Source of the DNA: Clostridia bacterium
GTDB taxonomy: Bacteria > Bacillota > Clostridia > Oscillospirales > Acutalibacteraceae
Reading direction: 5' to 3'
NCBI GenBank assembly: GCA_900767025.1
Contig: CAAFXS010000076.1
Span: 1 to 64,000 of the forward strand
DNA: 64,000 nt
Position numbers and translations under genes: made by a program. The notes under the pieces are model-generated. The model was not told where the DNA came from. It made no database searches and was given only the letters and a program-made list of their open reading frames with translations. Positions within the stretch are counted from its first letter, which is position 1. Every line of letters begins with the position of its first letter. Positions 1-8,227 of this stretch are shown here, one piece after another.

Positions 1-47
1 TTCGCCCGGCTTAAGATAAATCTTTCGTCGGCACGCACGCAGTCACC

Positions 48-111
48 GAAACAGTCCACCGGACTGTTTCTATTGCTTCGCAATTGCCCTGTTCGAATCT
101 CTTTGCGCAGT
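48..111. repeat. Palindromic intergenic repeat downstream of tRNA-Ser
   Basis: Two perfect small palindromes follow one another: a 10-bp stem with loop ACC at 48-70 and ATTGC-TTC-GCAAT at 72-84. They are followed at about 91-111 by GTTCGAATCTCTT plus TGCGCAG, which resembles the T-loop and 3' acceptor end of the neighbouring tRNA-Ser in opposite orientation. It cannot fold as a tRNA because the T-stem does not pair. It is probably a copy of a dispersed tRNA-tail repeat; function unknown. Confidence 0.5.
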
Positions 112-145
112 AAAAAAAGAAATGACACCGCAAGGGTGTCATTTC
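112..145 (-). terminator. Intrinsic terminator of tRNA-Ser
   Basis: An 11-bp perfect hairpin, GAAATGACACC with loop GCAAG (119-145), is followed on the minus strand by a run of seven T at 112-118. It lies directly after the tRNA 3' end. Confidence 0.85.
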
Positions 146-149
146 TTTT

Positions 150-242
150 TGGCGCAGATGAAGAGATTCGAACTCTTGAGTACTCGTTGAAGCACTACAC
201 GATTTCCAATCGTGCTCCTTCGGCCAGCTCGGACACATCTGC
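150..242 (-). tRNA. tRNA-Ser (anticodon GGA)
   Basis: On the minus strand the acceptor arms GCAGATG (236-242) and CATCTGC (154-160) pair perfectly. The T-loop GTTCGAATC is present, the anticodon loop TTGGAAA gives anticodon GGA at 205-207, and there is the long variable arm typical of serine tRNAs. Discriminator G and an encoded CCA end the gene (150-153). A TATAAT promoter and a terminator flank it, so it is a single-gene transcription unit. Confidence 0.95.
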
Positions 243-254
243 GTTTGCGTTGAT

Positions 255-283
255 ATTATAGCAAAGGTTTATTAAAAATGCAA
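255..283 (-). promoter_or_regulatory. Promoter of tRNA-Ser
   Basis: On the minus strand TTGCAT (278-283) and TATAAT (255-260) are separated by exactly 17 bp, a near-consensus housekeeping promoter 12 bp before the tRNA. Its -35 reaches the stop codon of the upstream mscS gene. Confidence 0.8.
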
Positions 284-284
284 G

Positions 285-1376
285 TTATTTTTCAATTTTA
301 AGTGAATCGGCAAAATAAATTGATTTTGATTCAAAGGCAAGCTTGATTTTGTTAGCGTCAAAATAGTTTTTAAGGTCTGCATTAATCCGGCTTTTCACCT
401 GTGAATACTCGTCGATTTTCACCTTATCAACATAAAAGAAAATATTTATTTCAAGAGCGTGAGCTCCGAACTCGGCAAAGCCTACCCTCATACCCTCCTC
501 AATAACACTCTCATTATTAAGTATCACGGCACGGATATCATCGCAAAGCTGTGAAAGCTTATCACCGCTGTATGAATAATCAACGCTTATGCTTTCCTTT
601 ACCGCTCTTTTTTCCATTCGGCTCCAGTTGGTAATAGCGGCATTAGCCATAGCGGTATTAGGATAAATTTTCTCACATCCGTCAACGCCCAATAGTCTTG
701 TTGTGCGGATTTTAATATCCTTAACCGTTCCGCTGTCGCCGTTAACTTCGATAAAATCCTCCACCTCAAAGGGACGGTCAAAAATGATAATAAAGCCTGA
801 AAGCATATTTTCCACCGTATCCTTGCAGGCGAAAGCCACTGCTACACCGCCGATGCCAAGAGCGGCAAAGAGCTTGCTTGCAGATATACCGAACTGCTCA
901 AGAATCATAAGCACGGCGATAACCGCAATAGCGCCCTTAAGCACATTGTTGATAAATTTCACCGCAGTTTTGCGTGTGCCCGAGGAGTCGTCAATAAAGC
1001 TCTCGGACAAGCCGCTGTTAATCAAATTAATTCCAAACCAAGCTATAATGATGATAAAGCAGAGCTTTAAAATCACCAGTGCAACGCTCCTGATTTCGCC
1101 TGAAGGAAGTAAAATCTCCGACGCAATGTACGCTCCCGAAACTGCAATAAAATACGAAAGCGGCTTAAACAGTGCAGTCTTTACCTGCTCCTGTGCTTTT
1201 TTACTTTTGGCAAAAAGCAGTTTGCAAAGCACAAAGGAAATACCCTTTGAAAGCTGATTTTTAAATATCAGCATTACCAAAAGCACTGCGGCGGAAACGA
1301 TAATTCTTATGAGCATTTCCCGCTCGTCCTCAACGCCCTCAACCATATTTACAAGCTTAGTTAAAATGTCAGTCAT
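285..1376 (-). CDS. Mechanosensitive ion channel, MscS family
   Basis: 363 aa. Several hydrophobic helices fill the first ~190 residues, ending with the glycine/alanine-rich pore helix region (FAALGIGGVAVAFACKDTVE). This is followed by the beta-rich MscS domain (GFIIIFDRPFEVEDFI, then DSGTVKDIKIRTTRL) and an alpha/beta C-terminal domain, the canonical small-channel order. MscS channels open under membrane tension and release solutes during hypo-osmotic shock. The start has a GGGTGA ribosome site. It is the last gene before the tRNA and is separated from purF by a terminator, so it is probably monocistronic. Confidence 0.9.
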   Translation of the reverse strand: MTDILTKLVNMVEGVEDEREMLIRIIVSAAVLLVMLIFKNQLSKGISFVLCKLLFAKSKKAQEQVKTALFKPLSYFIAVSGAYIASEILLPSGEIRSVALVILKLCFIIIIAWFGINLINSGLSESFIDDSSGTRKTAVKFINNVLKGAIAVIAVLMILEQFGISASKLFAALGIGGVAVAFACKDTVENMLSGFIIIFDRPFEVEDFIEVNGDSGTVKDIKIRTTRLLGVDGCEKIYPNTAMANAAITNWSRMEKRAVKESISVDYSYSGDKLSQLCDDIRAVILNNESVIEEGMRVGFAEFGAHALEINIFFYVDKVKIDEYSQVKSRINADLKNYFDANKIKLAFESKSIYFADSLKIEK

Positions 1377-1390
1377 AAAATCACCCGAAA

Positions 1391-1419
1391 AAATAAGAGA
1401 TGTATAACACCTCTTATTT
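1391..1419 (-). terminator. Terminator downstream of purF
   Basis: A hairpin with arms AAATAAGAG and CTCTTATTT is flanked by A-rich and T-rich tracts, between purF and mscS. It should stop the long glutamate synthase-purF transcript and could work in both directions. Confidence 0.7.
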
Positions 1420-1436
1420 TATATAATTATTCGCAA

Positions 1437-2888
1437 TCAGTCAAGCACCTGATAATACTGTGAAAACTGATTTAGCTTTTCCTCGAACTTATCCTTTGGC
1501 TGTTCCTCGGGGACTTTTATAGGATATTTACCCGTAAAGCAGCCGTCGCAAAAGCCGCAGTCTGATTTATCCGCAAGCCTTTTAGTTGCCTCAACGGAAA
1601 GATAACCAAGGCTGTCAACTCCGATTTCCTTTGCAATTTCCTCTACTGTTGAAAACTGACAGGCAATCAGGTTCTCCCGGGAGTCAACATCCGTGCCGAA
1701 AAAGCATGGATATTTGAAGGGCGGTGAGGACACTCTCATATGCACCTCTTTAGCACCTGCCTCACGGAGAAGCCTAACAATTCTTGCACAGGTGGTACCC
1801 CTTACTATTGAATCGTCAATCATAATTACTCGCTTGCCCTTAATATTTTCCTTGATTACATTCAGCTTGATTTTAACTGCATCCTCACGCTGATGCTGGC
1901 TGGGCTGAATGAAGCTCCTGCCGATATATCTATTTTTAATAAAGCCGATGCCGTAGGGTATTTTGCTTTCGTAAGCGTAGCCTAAAGCCGCGTCAAGACC
2001 GCTGTCGGGAACGCCGATAACTATGTCGGCATCCACAGGGTGCTCCTGCGCAAGAAAGGCACCTGCCCTCATTCTTGCACGGTGAACCGAGGAGCCCTCA
2101 ATCACCGAATCGGGTCTCGCAAAATAGATATATTCAAAAACGCAGATATTACCCTTGCTTTTGCAATGGGTTTCAATGGACCTAACGCCGTCGGTGCTGA
2201 TAACAACAATTTCACCCGGTCTTACATCACGGACAAATTCTGCGCCCACACTGTCAAGGGCACAGCTTTCCGAGGAAACTACCCAGGCGCCGTCGTGGGT
2301 TTTGCCAAGGCAAAGAGGTCTGAAGCCGTTGGGGTCGCGAAAGGCAATAAGCTTTGTCGCCGTCATAACAACACAGGAATAGGCACCCTCAAGAGACTCC
2401 ATAACCTTTTCAATTGCCTCCTCGGTGCTTTTGCTTGTGAGTCGGTTGGCAACGATGGAATAGGCTATTGACTCCGTGTCGGAGGTACCGTGAAAAATAC
2501 CGCCTTTTAGCTCAAACTGCTTTCTAAGCTCCGGTGCATTAACAAGATTTCCGTTATGGGCAAGGGCAAGATTACCCTTTATATGACGGATAACAAGGGG
2601 TTGAATATTGTTGGCATTTTTACCGCCGGTGGTTGAGTAGCGAACATGACCGATAGCCATATTACCCATACCCAAATGCTCCATTTTTCGCTGATTAAAC
2701 ACATCGGGAACAAGCCCGTCGCCGCGGTGATGACGGAACACACCGTCGTCATTTACAGCGATGCCGCAGCTTTCCTGCCCTCTGTGCTGGAGGGCGAAAA
2801 GTCCGTGATACACAGACTGTGCCACATAAGTTGTTTTGTTTTCAAATATACCGAATACTCCGCATTCCTCGTGTAAATTATTAAACAT
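1437..2888 (-). CDS. purF: Amidophosphoribosyltransferase
   Basis: 483 aa. PurF makes 5-phosphoribosylamine from PRPP and glutamine, the first committed step of purine synthesis. After a short propeptide the nucleophile Cys is in ECGVFGI near residue 9. The class II glutaminase domain follows (GHVRYSTTG, AHNGNLVN, TSDTESI), and the C-terminal PRTase domain has the PRPP loop VIMIDDSIVRGTT. Late cysteines (CGFCDGCFTG) match the Fe-S bearing PurF type of Firmicutes. It lies 33 bp after the GXGXG gene with GGGGAGA as ribosome site and is probably co-transcribed with the glutamate synthase genes, which is unusual since purF normally sits in a pur operon. Confidence 0.97.
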   Translation of the reverse strand: MFNNLHEECGVFGIFENKTTYVAQSVYHGLFALQHRGQESCGIAVNDDGVFRHHRGDGLVPDVFNQRKMEHLGMGNMAIGHVRYSTTGGKNANNIQPLVIRHIKGNLALAHNGNLVNAPELRKQFELKGGIFHGTSDTESIAYSIVANRLTSKSTEEAIEKVMESLEGAYSCVVMTATKLIAFRDPNGFRPLCLGKTHDGAWVVSSESCALDSVGAEFVRDVRPGEIVVISTDGVRSIETHCKSKGNICVFEYIYFARPDSVIEGSSVHRARMRAGAFLAQEHPVDADIVIGVPDSGLDAALGYAYESKIPYGIGFIKNRYIGRSFIQPSQHQREDAVKIKLNVIKENIKGKRVIMIDDSIVRGTTCARIVRLLREAGAKEVHMRVSSPPFKYPCFFGTDVDSRENLIACQFSTVEEIAKEIGVDSLGYLSVEATKRLADKSDCGFCDGCFTGKYPIKVPEEQPKDKFEEKLNQFSQYYQVLD

Positions 2889-2921
2889 AACTATCTCCCC
2901 TGTGTCCTGTTTTTTACTGCA

Positions 2922-3656
2922 TTAGTTTGGTGTATACAGATTTGCGTATGGTCTTGATGTTGCCGGAACAAGCTTTTTAAATGGCTTTGACATAATTTCA
3001 TCAAAATCGCCGTCAAAATATTTGCAATATTTTTTCACATAGCCCTCAAGCTCTTTTCTGTCCTCATCAGTAAGGGCGGTTATCTTAATGTTTGCACTGA
3101 GGTTTTCCTTGGGGAAGGAGCCTCTTACAAAAATTTTTCCGCCGTGCATACCCGATGCACAGTGAGTGCCGAAAAGCTTTTCTCCCCTTTTAAGACCGAG
3201 ACCCAGCAAAACGATTGTTCCCCCTGCCATATATTCTCCTAAAAAGGAGCCTGCGTTTTTGCCGATAACAAGCACAGGGCGCATCTGTCGAAATTCCTTC
3301 ATATGAATACCGCCTCGGCAGGCAACATTGTCACGGATATAAATCTGTCCGTCACGCATACCGTAGCCCATAGCGTCACCCGAATGACCGTGAACAATGA
3401 TTTCACCGCCGTTCATTGTGTTGCCCACGGCGTCCTGGCAGTTACCGAACACCTCAACCTTGCCGCCGTTAAGATAGCAAGCCATATCATTTCCGGGCGT
3501 TCCGTGAATTTCAACAGTTTTTCCTGCATCAAGAGCACAGCCGATATAGCGCTGACCGTTAACATCGGTAACAACTACTTTTTTGCGGCTTTTCAGCTCC
3601 TTTTCGATAATTTCGTTAACTGCTTCATATCTTGTAAGACCTGCTTCAACTGTCAT
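2922..3656 (-). CDS. GXGXG domain protein, split glutamate synthase C-terminal subunit (GltB3-like)
   Basis: 244 aa made largely of the right-handed beta-helix with repeated G-x-x-G motifs (HGTPGNDMACYLNGG, GNTMNGG, HGHSGDAMGYGMRDG, ASGMHGG). In bacterial glutamate synthase this domain closes the large subunit and holds the glutaminase and FMN domains in position. Here it is a stand-alone subunit, as in archaeal-type split enzymes and in formylmethanofuran dehydrogenase relatives. It overlaps the FAD oxidoreductase gene by 4 bp (ATGA), so translation is probably coupled. It has no catalytic role of its own in the known enzymes. Confidence 0.9.
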   Translation of the reverse strand: MTVEAGLTRYEAVNEIIEKELKSRKKVVVTDVNGQRYIGCALDAGKTVEIHGTPGNDMACYLNGGKVEVFGNCQDAVGNTMNGGEIIVHGHSGDAMGYGMRDGQIYIRDNVACRGGIHMKEFRQMRPVLVIGKNAGSFLGEYMAGGTIVLLGLGLKRGEKLFGTHCASGMHGGKIFVRGSFPKENLSANIKITALTDEDRKELEGYVKKYCKYFDGDFDEIMSKPFKKLVPATSRPYANLYTPN

Positions 3657-4915
3657 ATTTTCACTCCTCCCCTCAGCTTGCTTATTCTTGTATCCCTGTC
3701 AAACATAAATATTGACGGGTCATCGGTAATATTTCCCTGCAAAGTATCAAGGGGCACTCTGTTGGAAATAAGATTTGTGTAAATTCCTGCATTCTGACTG
3801 CAGTTGATAAGCACATAGCCCATCAGCATACCGTCTTTAATTACAAGGCGTTTGTAAGCGTCGCCATCCTTTTTAACCTGCTGGGTGTAGCCGTCGCCCT
3901 GCGGATTAATAACACCGCAGGTGCAAATCCTCAAGCCGAAGAAATCAATGGCGTTAACGGAATAGGTACCGCCCACGGTTTCGTCTGCTCCTGCCATCTG
4001 TGCGCCGGCAACTCTGCCCTGCTGAACTGCATTTGGCCAAAGGGCAATAATCCTTTTTGAGCCGTCAAGCATATCAACGGAAACACAGCAGTCACCTGCC
4101 GCATAGATATCCTTAACGCTTGTTTCCATTGTTTGAGTGTCGGTTATTATACCGCGGTTAACCTGAAGTCCCGTGCTTTCCGCCAAATCCGTTTTTGGTC
4201 TTACACCCACGGCAACAACAAGCAAATCACAGGGCAGCTTTTTGCCGTCCTTAAGAACAACAGAGGTTATTTGCTTTCCCTTTGAAACAGCTTTTTCCAC
4301 AGTATTTCCAAGGTGAATTTTAATACCGTTATTCTCCAAATGCTTTTTCACCTGCTTTGCGGCGGTATCGTCAAGAATTGACGGAAGCACCTTTGGTGCA
4401 AGCTCAACCACATCAACGCTTTTGCAGATTTTTACAAGTCCCTCGGCTGCCTTTAAGCCGATGAGTCCTGCGCCGATAACAACGGCTCTTGTATCACTGT
4501 TTGCCATTGCTTTGATTTCCTTTGCGGCTTTTAAATCAAGGAAGGTCAGTGCGTTATCCTTGCCCTTAACATTTTCCATAGGCGGAACAAAGGGCACTGA
4601 GCCTGTGGCAAAGCACAGCTTGTCATAGGGATATGCTTTTCTGCCAACCTTAACAAACTTTTTATCCGTATCAACCGCCGTAACCTTTGAGTCGGTTACA
4701 ACATTGATATTCTTCTGCTTATAGTAATTGCTTTTGCGCAGTGGCATATCACTTTCCTTAACCTTGCCCTTAAGGTAGTAGCTAATCGAAGGCCTTGAAT
4801 AAGGGAGATACGCCTCCTCGGTGAGAACGGTAACATCGCCCTCACGGTCATATTTCCTGATGCTTTCGGCTGTGGCAAGTCCTGCCGCCGATGCGCCGAT
4901 AATTACATATTTCAT
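3653..4915 (-). CDS. FAD/NAD(P)-dependent oxidoreductase of the split glutamate synthase
   Basis: 420 aa, pyridine nucleotide-disulfide oxidoreductase class I fold. The N-terminal FAD motif is IIGASAAGLATAE, the NAD(P) motif VVIGAGLIGLKAAEGL lies near residue 145, and the second FAD motif is IYAAGDCCV near residue 270. No CxxxxC redox disulfide is seen, which places it with rubredoxin/ferredoxin reductase-like proteins. It probably moves electrons between NAD(P)H and the adjacent ferredoxin. It overlaps its upstream ferredoxin gene by one base and its downstream GXGXG gene by 4 bp. Confidence 0.88.
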   Translation of the reverse strand: MKYVIIGASAAGLATAESIRKYDREGDVTVLTEEAYLPYSRPSISYYLKGKVKESDMPLRKSNYYKQKNINVVTDSKVTAVDTDKKFVKVGRKAYPYDKLCFATGSVPFVPPMENVKGKDNALTFLDLKAAKEIKAMANSDTRAVVIGAGLIGLKAAEGLVKICKSVDVVELAPKVLPSILDDTAAKQVKKHLENNGIKIHLGNTVEKAVSKGKQITSVVLKDGKKLPCDLLVVAVGVRPKTDLAESTGLQVNRGIITDTQTMETSVKDIYAAGDCCVSVDMLDGSKRIIALWPNAVQQGRVAGAQMAGADETVGGTYSVNAIDFFGLRICTCGVINPQGDGYTQQVKKDGDAYKRLVIKDGMLMGYVLINCSQNAGIYTNLISNRVPLDTLQGNITDDPSIFMFDRDTRISKLRGGVKI

Positions 4916-5352
4916 TATTCGCCACCTCCCACTTCAAGCCAAAGGAGAGCCCTGTTGGGACAATTCTTAACGCAGGCAGGCTCATCGCCGCCGCACAAAT
5001 CACATTTAAAAGCAATATTGCCCTGCTTAATGCAACCGATGGGGCAAACTGCAAGGCAGGTCATACAGCCTATGCACTTATCCTCGTTTACGGAAACTAT
5101 GCCTGTTTTTTTATCCTTTGTCATTGCACCTGTTATACAGGCGTTAACGCAGGCAGGGTCGTCACAGTGACGGCAGTTAACGGCAACTGATGCCTTTTTG
5201 TCACCGAAAACGGAAATTCTGCTGACAGGCTCGGGACTTTCGGATTTATATGCCTTAATAACATCCTTTGATTTTGAATGATTTGTTTTACAGTAAACCT
5301 CACAGAGCCGGCAGTTTATGCAAAGCTCTTCTCTTGCGAAAACTTTTTTCAT
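4915..5352 (-). CDS. Poly-4Fe-4S ferredoxin, electron-transfer subunit
   Basis: 145 aa with four cysteine clusters: CINCRLCEVYC, CRHCDDPACVNAC, CIGCMTCLAVCPIGC and CDLCGGDEPACVKNCP. This is the spacing of HycB/DmsB-like four-cluster ferredoxins. It starts 17 bp after the FMN synthase gene with a GGAGGTAG ribosome site and overlaps the oxidoreductase gene at its end. In this operon it is best read as the wire between the FAD oxidoreductase and the FMN synthase subunit. Confidence 0.9.
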   Translation of the reverse strand: MKKVFAREELCINCRLCEVYCKTNHSKSKDVIKAYKSESPEPVSRISVFGDKKASVAVNCRHCDDPACVNACITGAMTKDKKTGIVSVNEDKCIGCMTCLAVCPIGCIKQGNIAFKCDLCGGDEPACVKNCPNRALLWLEVGGGE

Positions 5353-5369
5353 ACTGACTACCTCCTCCG

Positions 5370-6872
5370 TTATTCTCCGGCGTGCTTAATGCCAAGGATT
5401 TCAAGCTCCTTTTCCGTTAAGCCGATACCCCTGAGCATAAGTCGGTTGCCTCTTAATGAGTCGATTGAGTTAATACCCATTCCGCCCATAATTTCTTTAA
5501 TCTCGTGGTTCCAGGCATTAATCAGGTTGATTACCCTTTTGTGTGCAATTTCGGGATTAAGCCTTCTTGTAAGCTCGGGTCTTTGGGTTGCAATACCCCA
5601 GTTGCACTTGCCTGTGTTACAGGTCTGGCACATATGACAGCCTATTGCAATCAGCGGTGCCGATGCAATGTAGCAGGCGTCTGCACCCAGAGCAATAGCC
5701 TTAACAATATCCGACGAGCACCTAAAGCTGCCTGCCGCAACAAGTGAAACTGTTGAACGGATACCCTCGTCACGCAGCCTTTGGTCTGCTGCCGCAAGGG
5801 CAAGCTCAATGGGAATACCCACATTATCCCTTATTCTTGTTGGAGCCGCACCCGTACCGCCTCTAAAGCCGTCAATAACAACTATATCCGCACCTGCTCT
5901 TGCACAGCCCGATGCAATGGCGGCAACATTGTGAACAGCGGCAATTTTAACGGAAACAGGCTTTTTGCCCCCTGTTGCCTGCTTAAGTGACCAAATAAGC
6001 TGGCGCAAATCCTCGATTGAATAAATATCGTGGTGCGGCGCAGGTGAAATAGCATCGGAGCCCTCGGGAATCATACGGGCATTTGAAACCTCAACATTAA
6101 CCTTTTCACCGGGCAGATGGCCGCCGATACCTGGCTTTGCACCCTGACCGATTTTTATTTCTATAAATCTTGAATTATTAAGATATTCCTTGTGAACACC
6201 GAATCTTCCCGATGCCACCTGAACAACCGCACAGTCGCAGTATTCCTGAAGGTCGGGATGGAGTCCGCCCTCACCTGTATTGAACAGTGTTCCTATTTCC
6301 TTTGCCGCCATGGCAAGAGATTTTTGAGCGTTCATTGAAATTGAGCCAAAGCTCATTGCCGAAAACATAATAGGTGTTTCAAGCATAACCTGTGGCGGCA
6401 TTTTAACCGTTGATTTACCCTTTTTCTCAACCTCTAATTTCTCCGGCTTTCTGCCGAGAATTGTACGGATTTCCATAGGCTCACGCAGTGGGTCAATGGA
6501 GGGATTTGTAACCTGTGAGGCATTGAGCAAAATCTTATCCCAGTAAATAGGATAGGGCTTTGGTGTGCCCATTGCCGAAAGGAGCACGGAGCCTGTTTCA
6601 GCCTGACGGCATATTTCCTGCTGATACTGAGGCGTCCAGTTGGCATTCTCACGGTAGTCGCAGACATATTTTTCAATTCTCAAAGCGCCTGTGGGGCAAA
6701 GGTCAACACAGCGGTGACAGGCAACGCAGTTGTCCGAATTACAAAGCACCGTTTTGCCGTCCTCATCAAAATAGTGACACTCGTTTGAACACTGACGGAC
6801 ACAGCAGCCGCAGTTAATACAGCGTTCCCTGTCACGAACTATTGTAAATCTTCTGGGAATATAGTTAATCAT
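5370..6872 (-). CDS. Glutamate synthase FMN-binding subunit with N-terminal ferredoxin domain (GltB2-like)
   Basis: 500 aa. Residues ~15-75 carry two 4Fe-4S motifs (CINCGCCVRQC and CVACHRCVDLCPTGA). The rest is the glutamate synthase alpha/beta barrel with the FMN-phosphate loop GFRGGTGAAP, the motif GAKPGIGGHLPG, and the 3Fe-4S type cysteines CHMCQTCNTGKC. It reduces the 2-iminoglutarate formed from 2-oxoglutarate and ammonia to glutamate. The ferredoxin-fused form is the archaeal-type enzyme also present in Clostridia. It overlaps the amidotransferase gene by one base. Confidence 0.95.
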   Translation of the reverse strand: MINYIPRRFTIVRDRERCINCGCCVRQCSNECHYFDEDGKTVLCNSDNCVACHRCVDLCPTGALRIEKYVCDYRENANWTPQYQQEICRQAETGSVLLSAMGTPKPYPIYWDKILLNASQVTNPSIDPLREPMEIRTILGRKPEKLEVEKKGKSTVKMPPQVMLETPIMFSAMSFGSISMNAQKSLAMAAKEIGTLFNTGEGGLHPDLQEYCDCAVVQVASGRFGVHKEYLNNSRFIEIKIGQGAKPGIGGHLPGEKVNVEVSNARMIPEGSDAISPAPHHDIYSIEDLRQLIWSLKQATGGKKPVSVKIAAVHNVAAIASGCARAGADIVVIDGFRGGTGAAPTRIRDNVGIPIELALAAADQRLRDEGIRSTVSLVAAGSFRCSSDIVKAIALGADACYIASAPLIAIGCHMCQTCNTGKCNWGIATQRPELTRRLNPEIAHKRVINLINAWNHEIKEIMGGMGINSIDSLRGNRLMLRGIGLTEKELEILGIKHAGE

Positions 6873-7975
6873 TAATCGTCCGCCTCCTCTTCGTCAATTT
6901 CAAGGGGAATAAATACCGGCTCGGCACCTGATACCGACCAAACCTTTTCAGGGTCGGGGCAGATAATTCTTATAGCTGACTCCTCCGAGGCAAAATATGC
7001 CCTGTCGCCCTTTGTGGCGGCGGTCAGCGAACGGAGCTTTAGCCTGTCATTAATGGCAAGCAGACCCTTGTTGGAGCCTAAAATAACGGAAAACGGTCCG
7101 TTAACAAGTGCCCCGCTGTAAATTGCTCTCAGATTGGTGAAATATTCCTTCCTGTCGTCGTCCATTCTGTCGATTTCCTCCCACTCAGGAGCGGTGAGAA
7201 CATCAGCCGCAACCTCGATAGGCAGCTTGTGATGGCGCAGAAGGTGGTCAAACAAATATGTTATAACCTCGGTATCCGTCTGCATTGTGCAGATATAGCC
7301 GAACTGCTCGATATATCTTCTGTTGGCGTCATAGGAGGAAATTTCACCGTTATGAACAATGGACCAGTCAAGGATATTAAATGGGTGAGAACCGCCCCAC
7401 CAGCCCGGTGTATTTGTCGGAAATCTGCCGTGAGCAGTCCATATATACGCCTCGTACTGATCAAGCATATAAAACTCGCCTACATCCTCGGGATATCCTA
7501 CTGCCTTAAAGCAGCCCATATTTTTTCCCGAAGAAAAGATATATGCGCCGTCAATAGCGTTATTAACCTTTGTAACGCACTGGGCAACATATTCCTCCTC
7601 GTCAAGCCTTGCGTCCTTCATACGAACTCGGTTTGCCTTGCCGAAATATCTCCAGATATCAGGTCCGCGCTCAATGCTTGCAACCTGCTTTGTGGGTATC
7701 CTTTCTGCAACATCAATATTAAAGTGGCGGAACAAAAAGTCCTCGCACTGCTTTCTTGCCTCATTTGTGTCGAAGAAAACATGAATAGCATATTCGTCCT
7801 TGTGTTCCGGGTAAATACCGTAAGCGGCAAAGCCGCCTCCGAGACCGTTTGAACGGTCGTGCATAAGAGCAATGGATTTAATTATTTCAGAGCCGTTGAT
7901 TTTGTTGCCCCTTCTGTCAATTATTGCAGCAATGGCACAGCCTGACGGAATTCTGATTTCTCCCTCTCTGAGCAT
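6872..7975 (-). CDS. Class II glutamine amidotransferase subunit of split glutamate synthase (GltB1-like)
   Basis: About 367 aa. It contains an internal rather than N-terminal nucleophile in IPSGCAIAAI, followed by class II glutaminase motifs (AHGRFPTNTPG, VHNGEISSYDANRRY, TDTEVITYL). It hydrolyses glutamine and supplies ammonia to the FMN subunit. I prefer the ATG at 7975, 8 nt from AGGAG; an ATG at 7981 is also possible but only 2 nt from that site. It is the first gene of a six-gene leftward operon ending in purF, with a promoter at 8021-8049. Confidence 0.92.
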   Translation of the reverse strand: MLREGEIRIPSGCAIAAIIDRRGNKINGSEIIKSIALMHDRSNGLGGGFAAYGIYPEHKDEYAIHVFFDTNEARKQCEDFLFRHFNIDVAERIPTKQVASIERGPDIWRYFGKANRVRMKDARLDEEEYVAQCVTKVNNAIDGAYIFSSGKNMGCFKAVGYPEDVGEFYMLDQYEAYIWTAHGRFPTNTPGWWGGSHPFNILDWSIVHNGEISSYDANRRYIEQFGYICTMQTDTEVITYLFDHLLRHHKLPIEVAADVLTAPEWEEIDRMDDDRKEYFTNLRAIYSGALVNGPFSVILGSNKGLLAINDRLKLRSLTAATKGDRAYFASEESAIRIICPDPEKVWSVSGAEPVFIPLEIDEEEADD

Positions 7976-8020
7976 AGTCATTTCTCCTTCGCGTACTTTT
8001 TTTATAAGTCTATGCTTAAA

Positions 8021-8049
8021 ATTTTACACCAAAAACCTATAACATTCAA
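8021..8049 (-). promoter_or_regulatory. Promoter of the glutamate synthase-purF operon
   Basis: On the minus strand TTGAAT (8044-8049) is followed after 17 bp by TAAAAT (8021-8026). The start point would be near 8014, giving a short ~35-nt leader. The surrounding ~150 bp are very AT-rich, and I see no terminator or riboswitch in this leader. Confidence 0.6.
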
Positions 8050-8168
8050 TTAGTGCAGATATAGAAATTTTTAATGAAATAATGCAATTTTATGTATGTT
8101 TTAACAAGATATTTCATATTTTTTGCAATATTATACAGTTTTTAGTGAATATTAATGTATAATTATAA

Positions 8169-8196
8169 CACCCCACTTTCTTACGAAAGCAGGGTG
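8169..8196 (-). terminator. Terminator hairpin after the ammonium transporter gene
   Basis: A 12-bp stem, CACCCCACTTTC with TTAC loop, sits after the amt stop codon. The minus-strand tract after it is TTATAATTATA, only moderately U-rich, so efficiency is uncertain. Confidence 0.6.
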
Positions 8197-8227
8197 CTTT
8201 GCTGTTATTTTTTGGTTTAAGAGCACA

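Noticed and set aside
91..111. A second tRNA gene on the plus strand
   Set aside because: The TTCGAAT loop is present but the T-stem cannot pair and there is no anticodon arm upstream.
703..1257. 184-aa plus-strand frame opposite mscS
   Set aside because: Antisense shadow of a clear MscS gene, no ribosome site or family resemblance.
7229..7852. 207-aa plus-strand frame opposite the glutamine amidotransferase gene
   Set aside because: Shadow frame; the minus-strand gene has all catalytic motifs.
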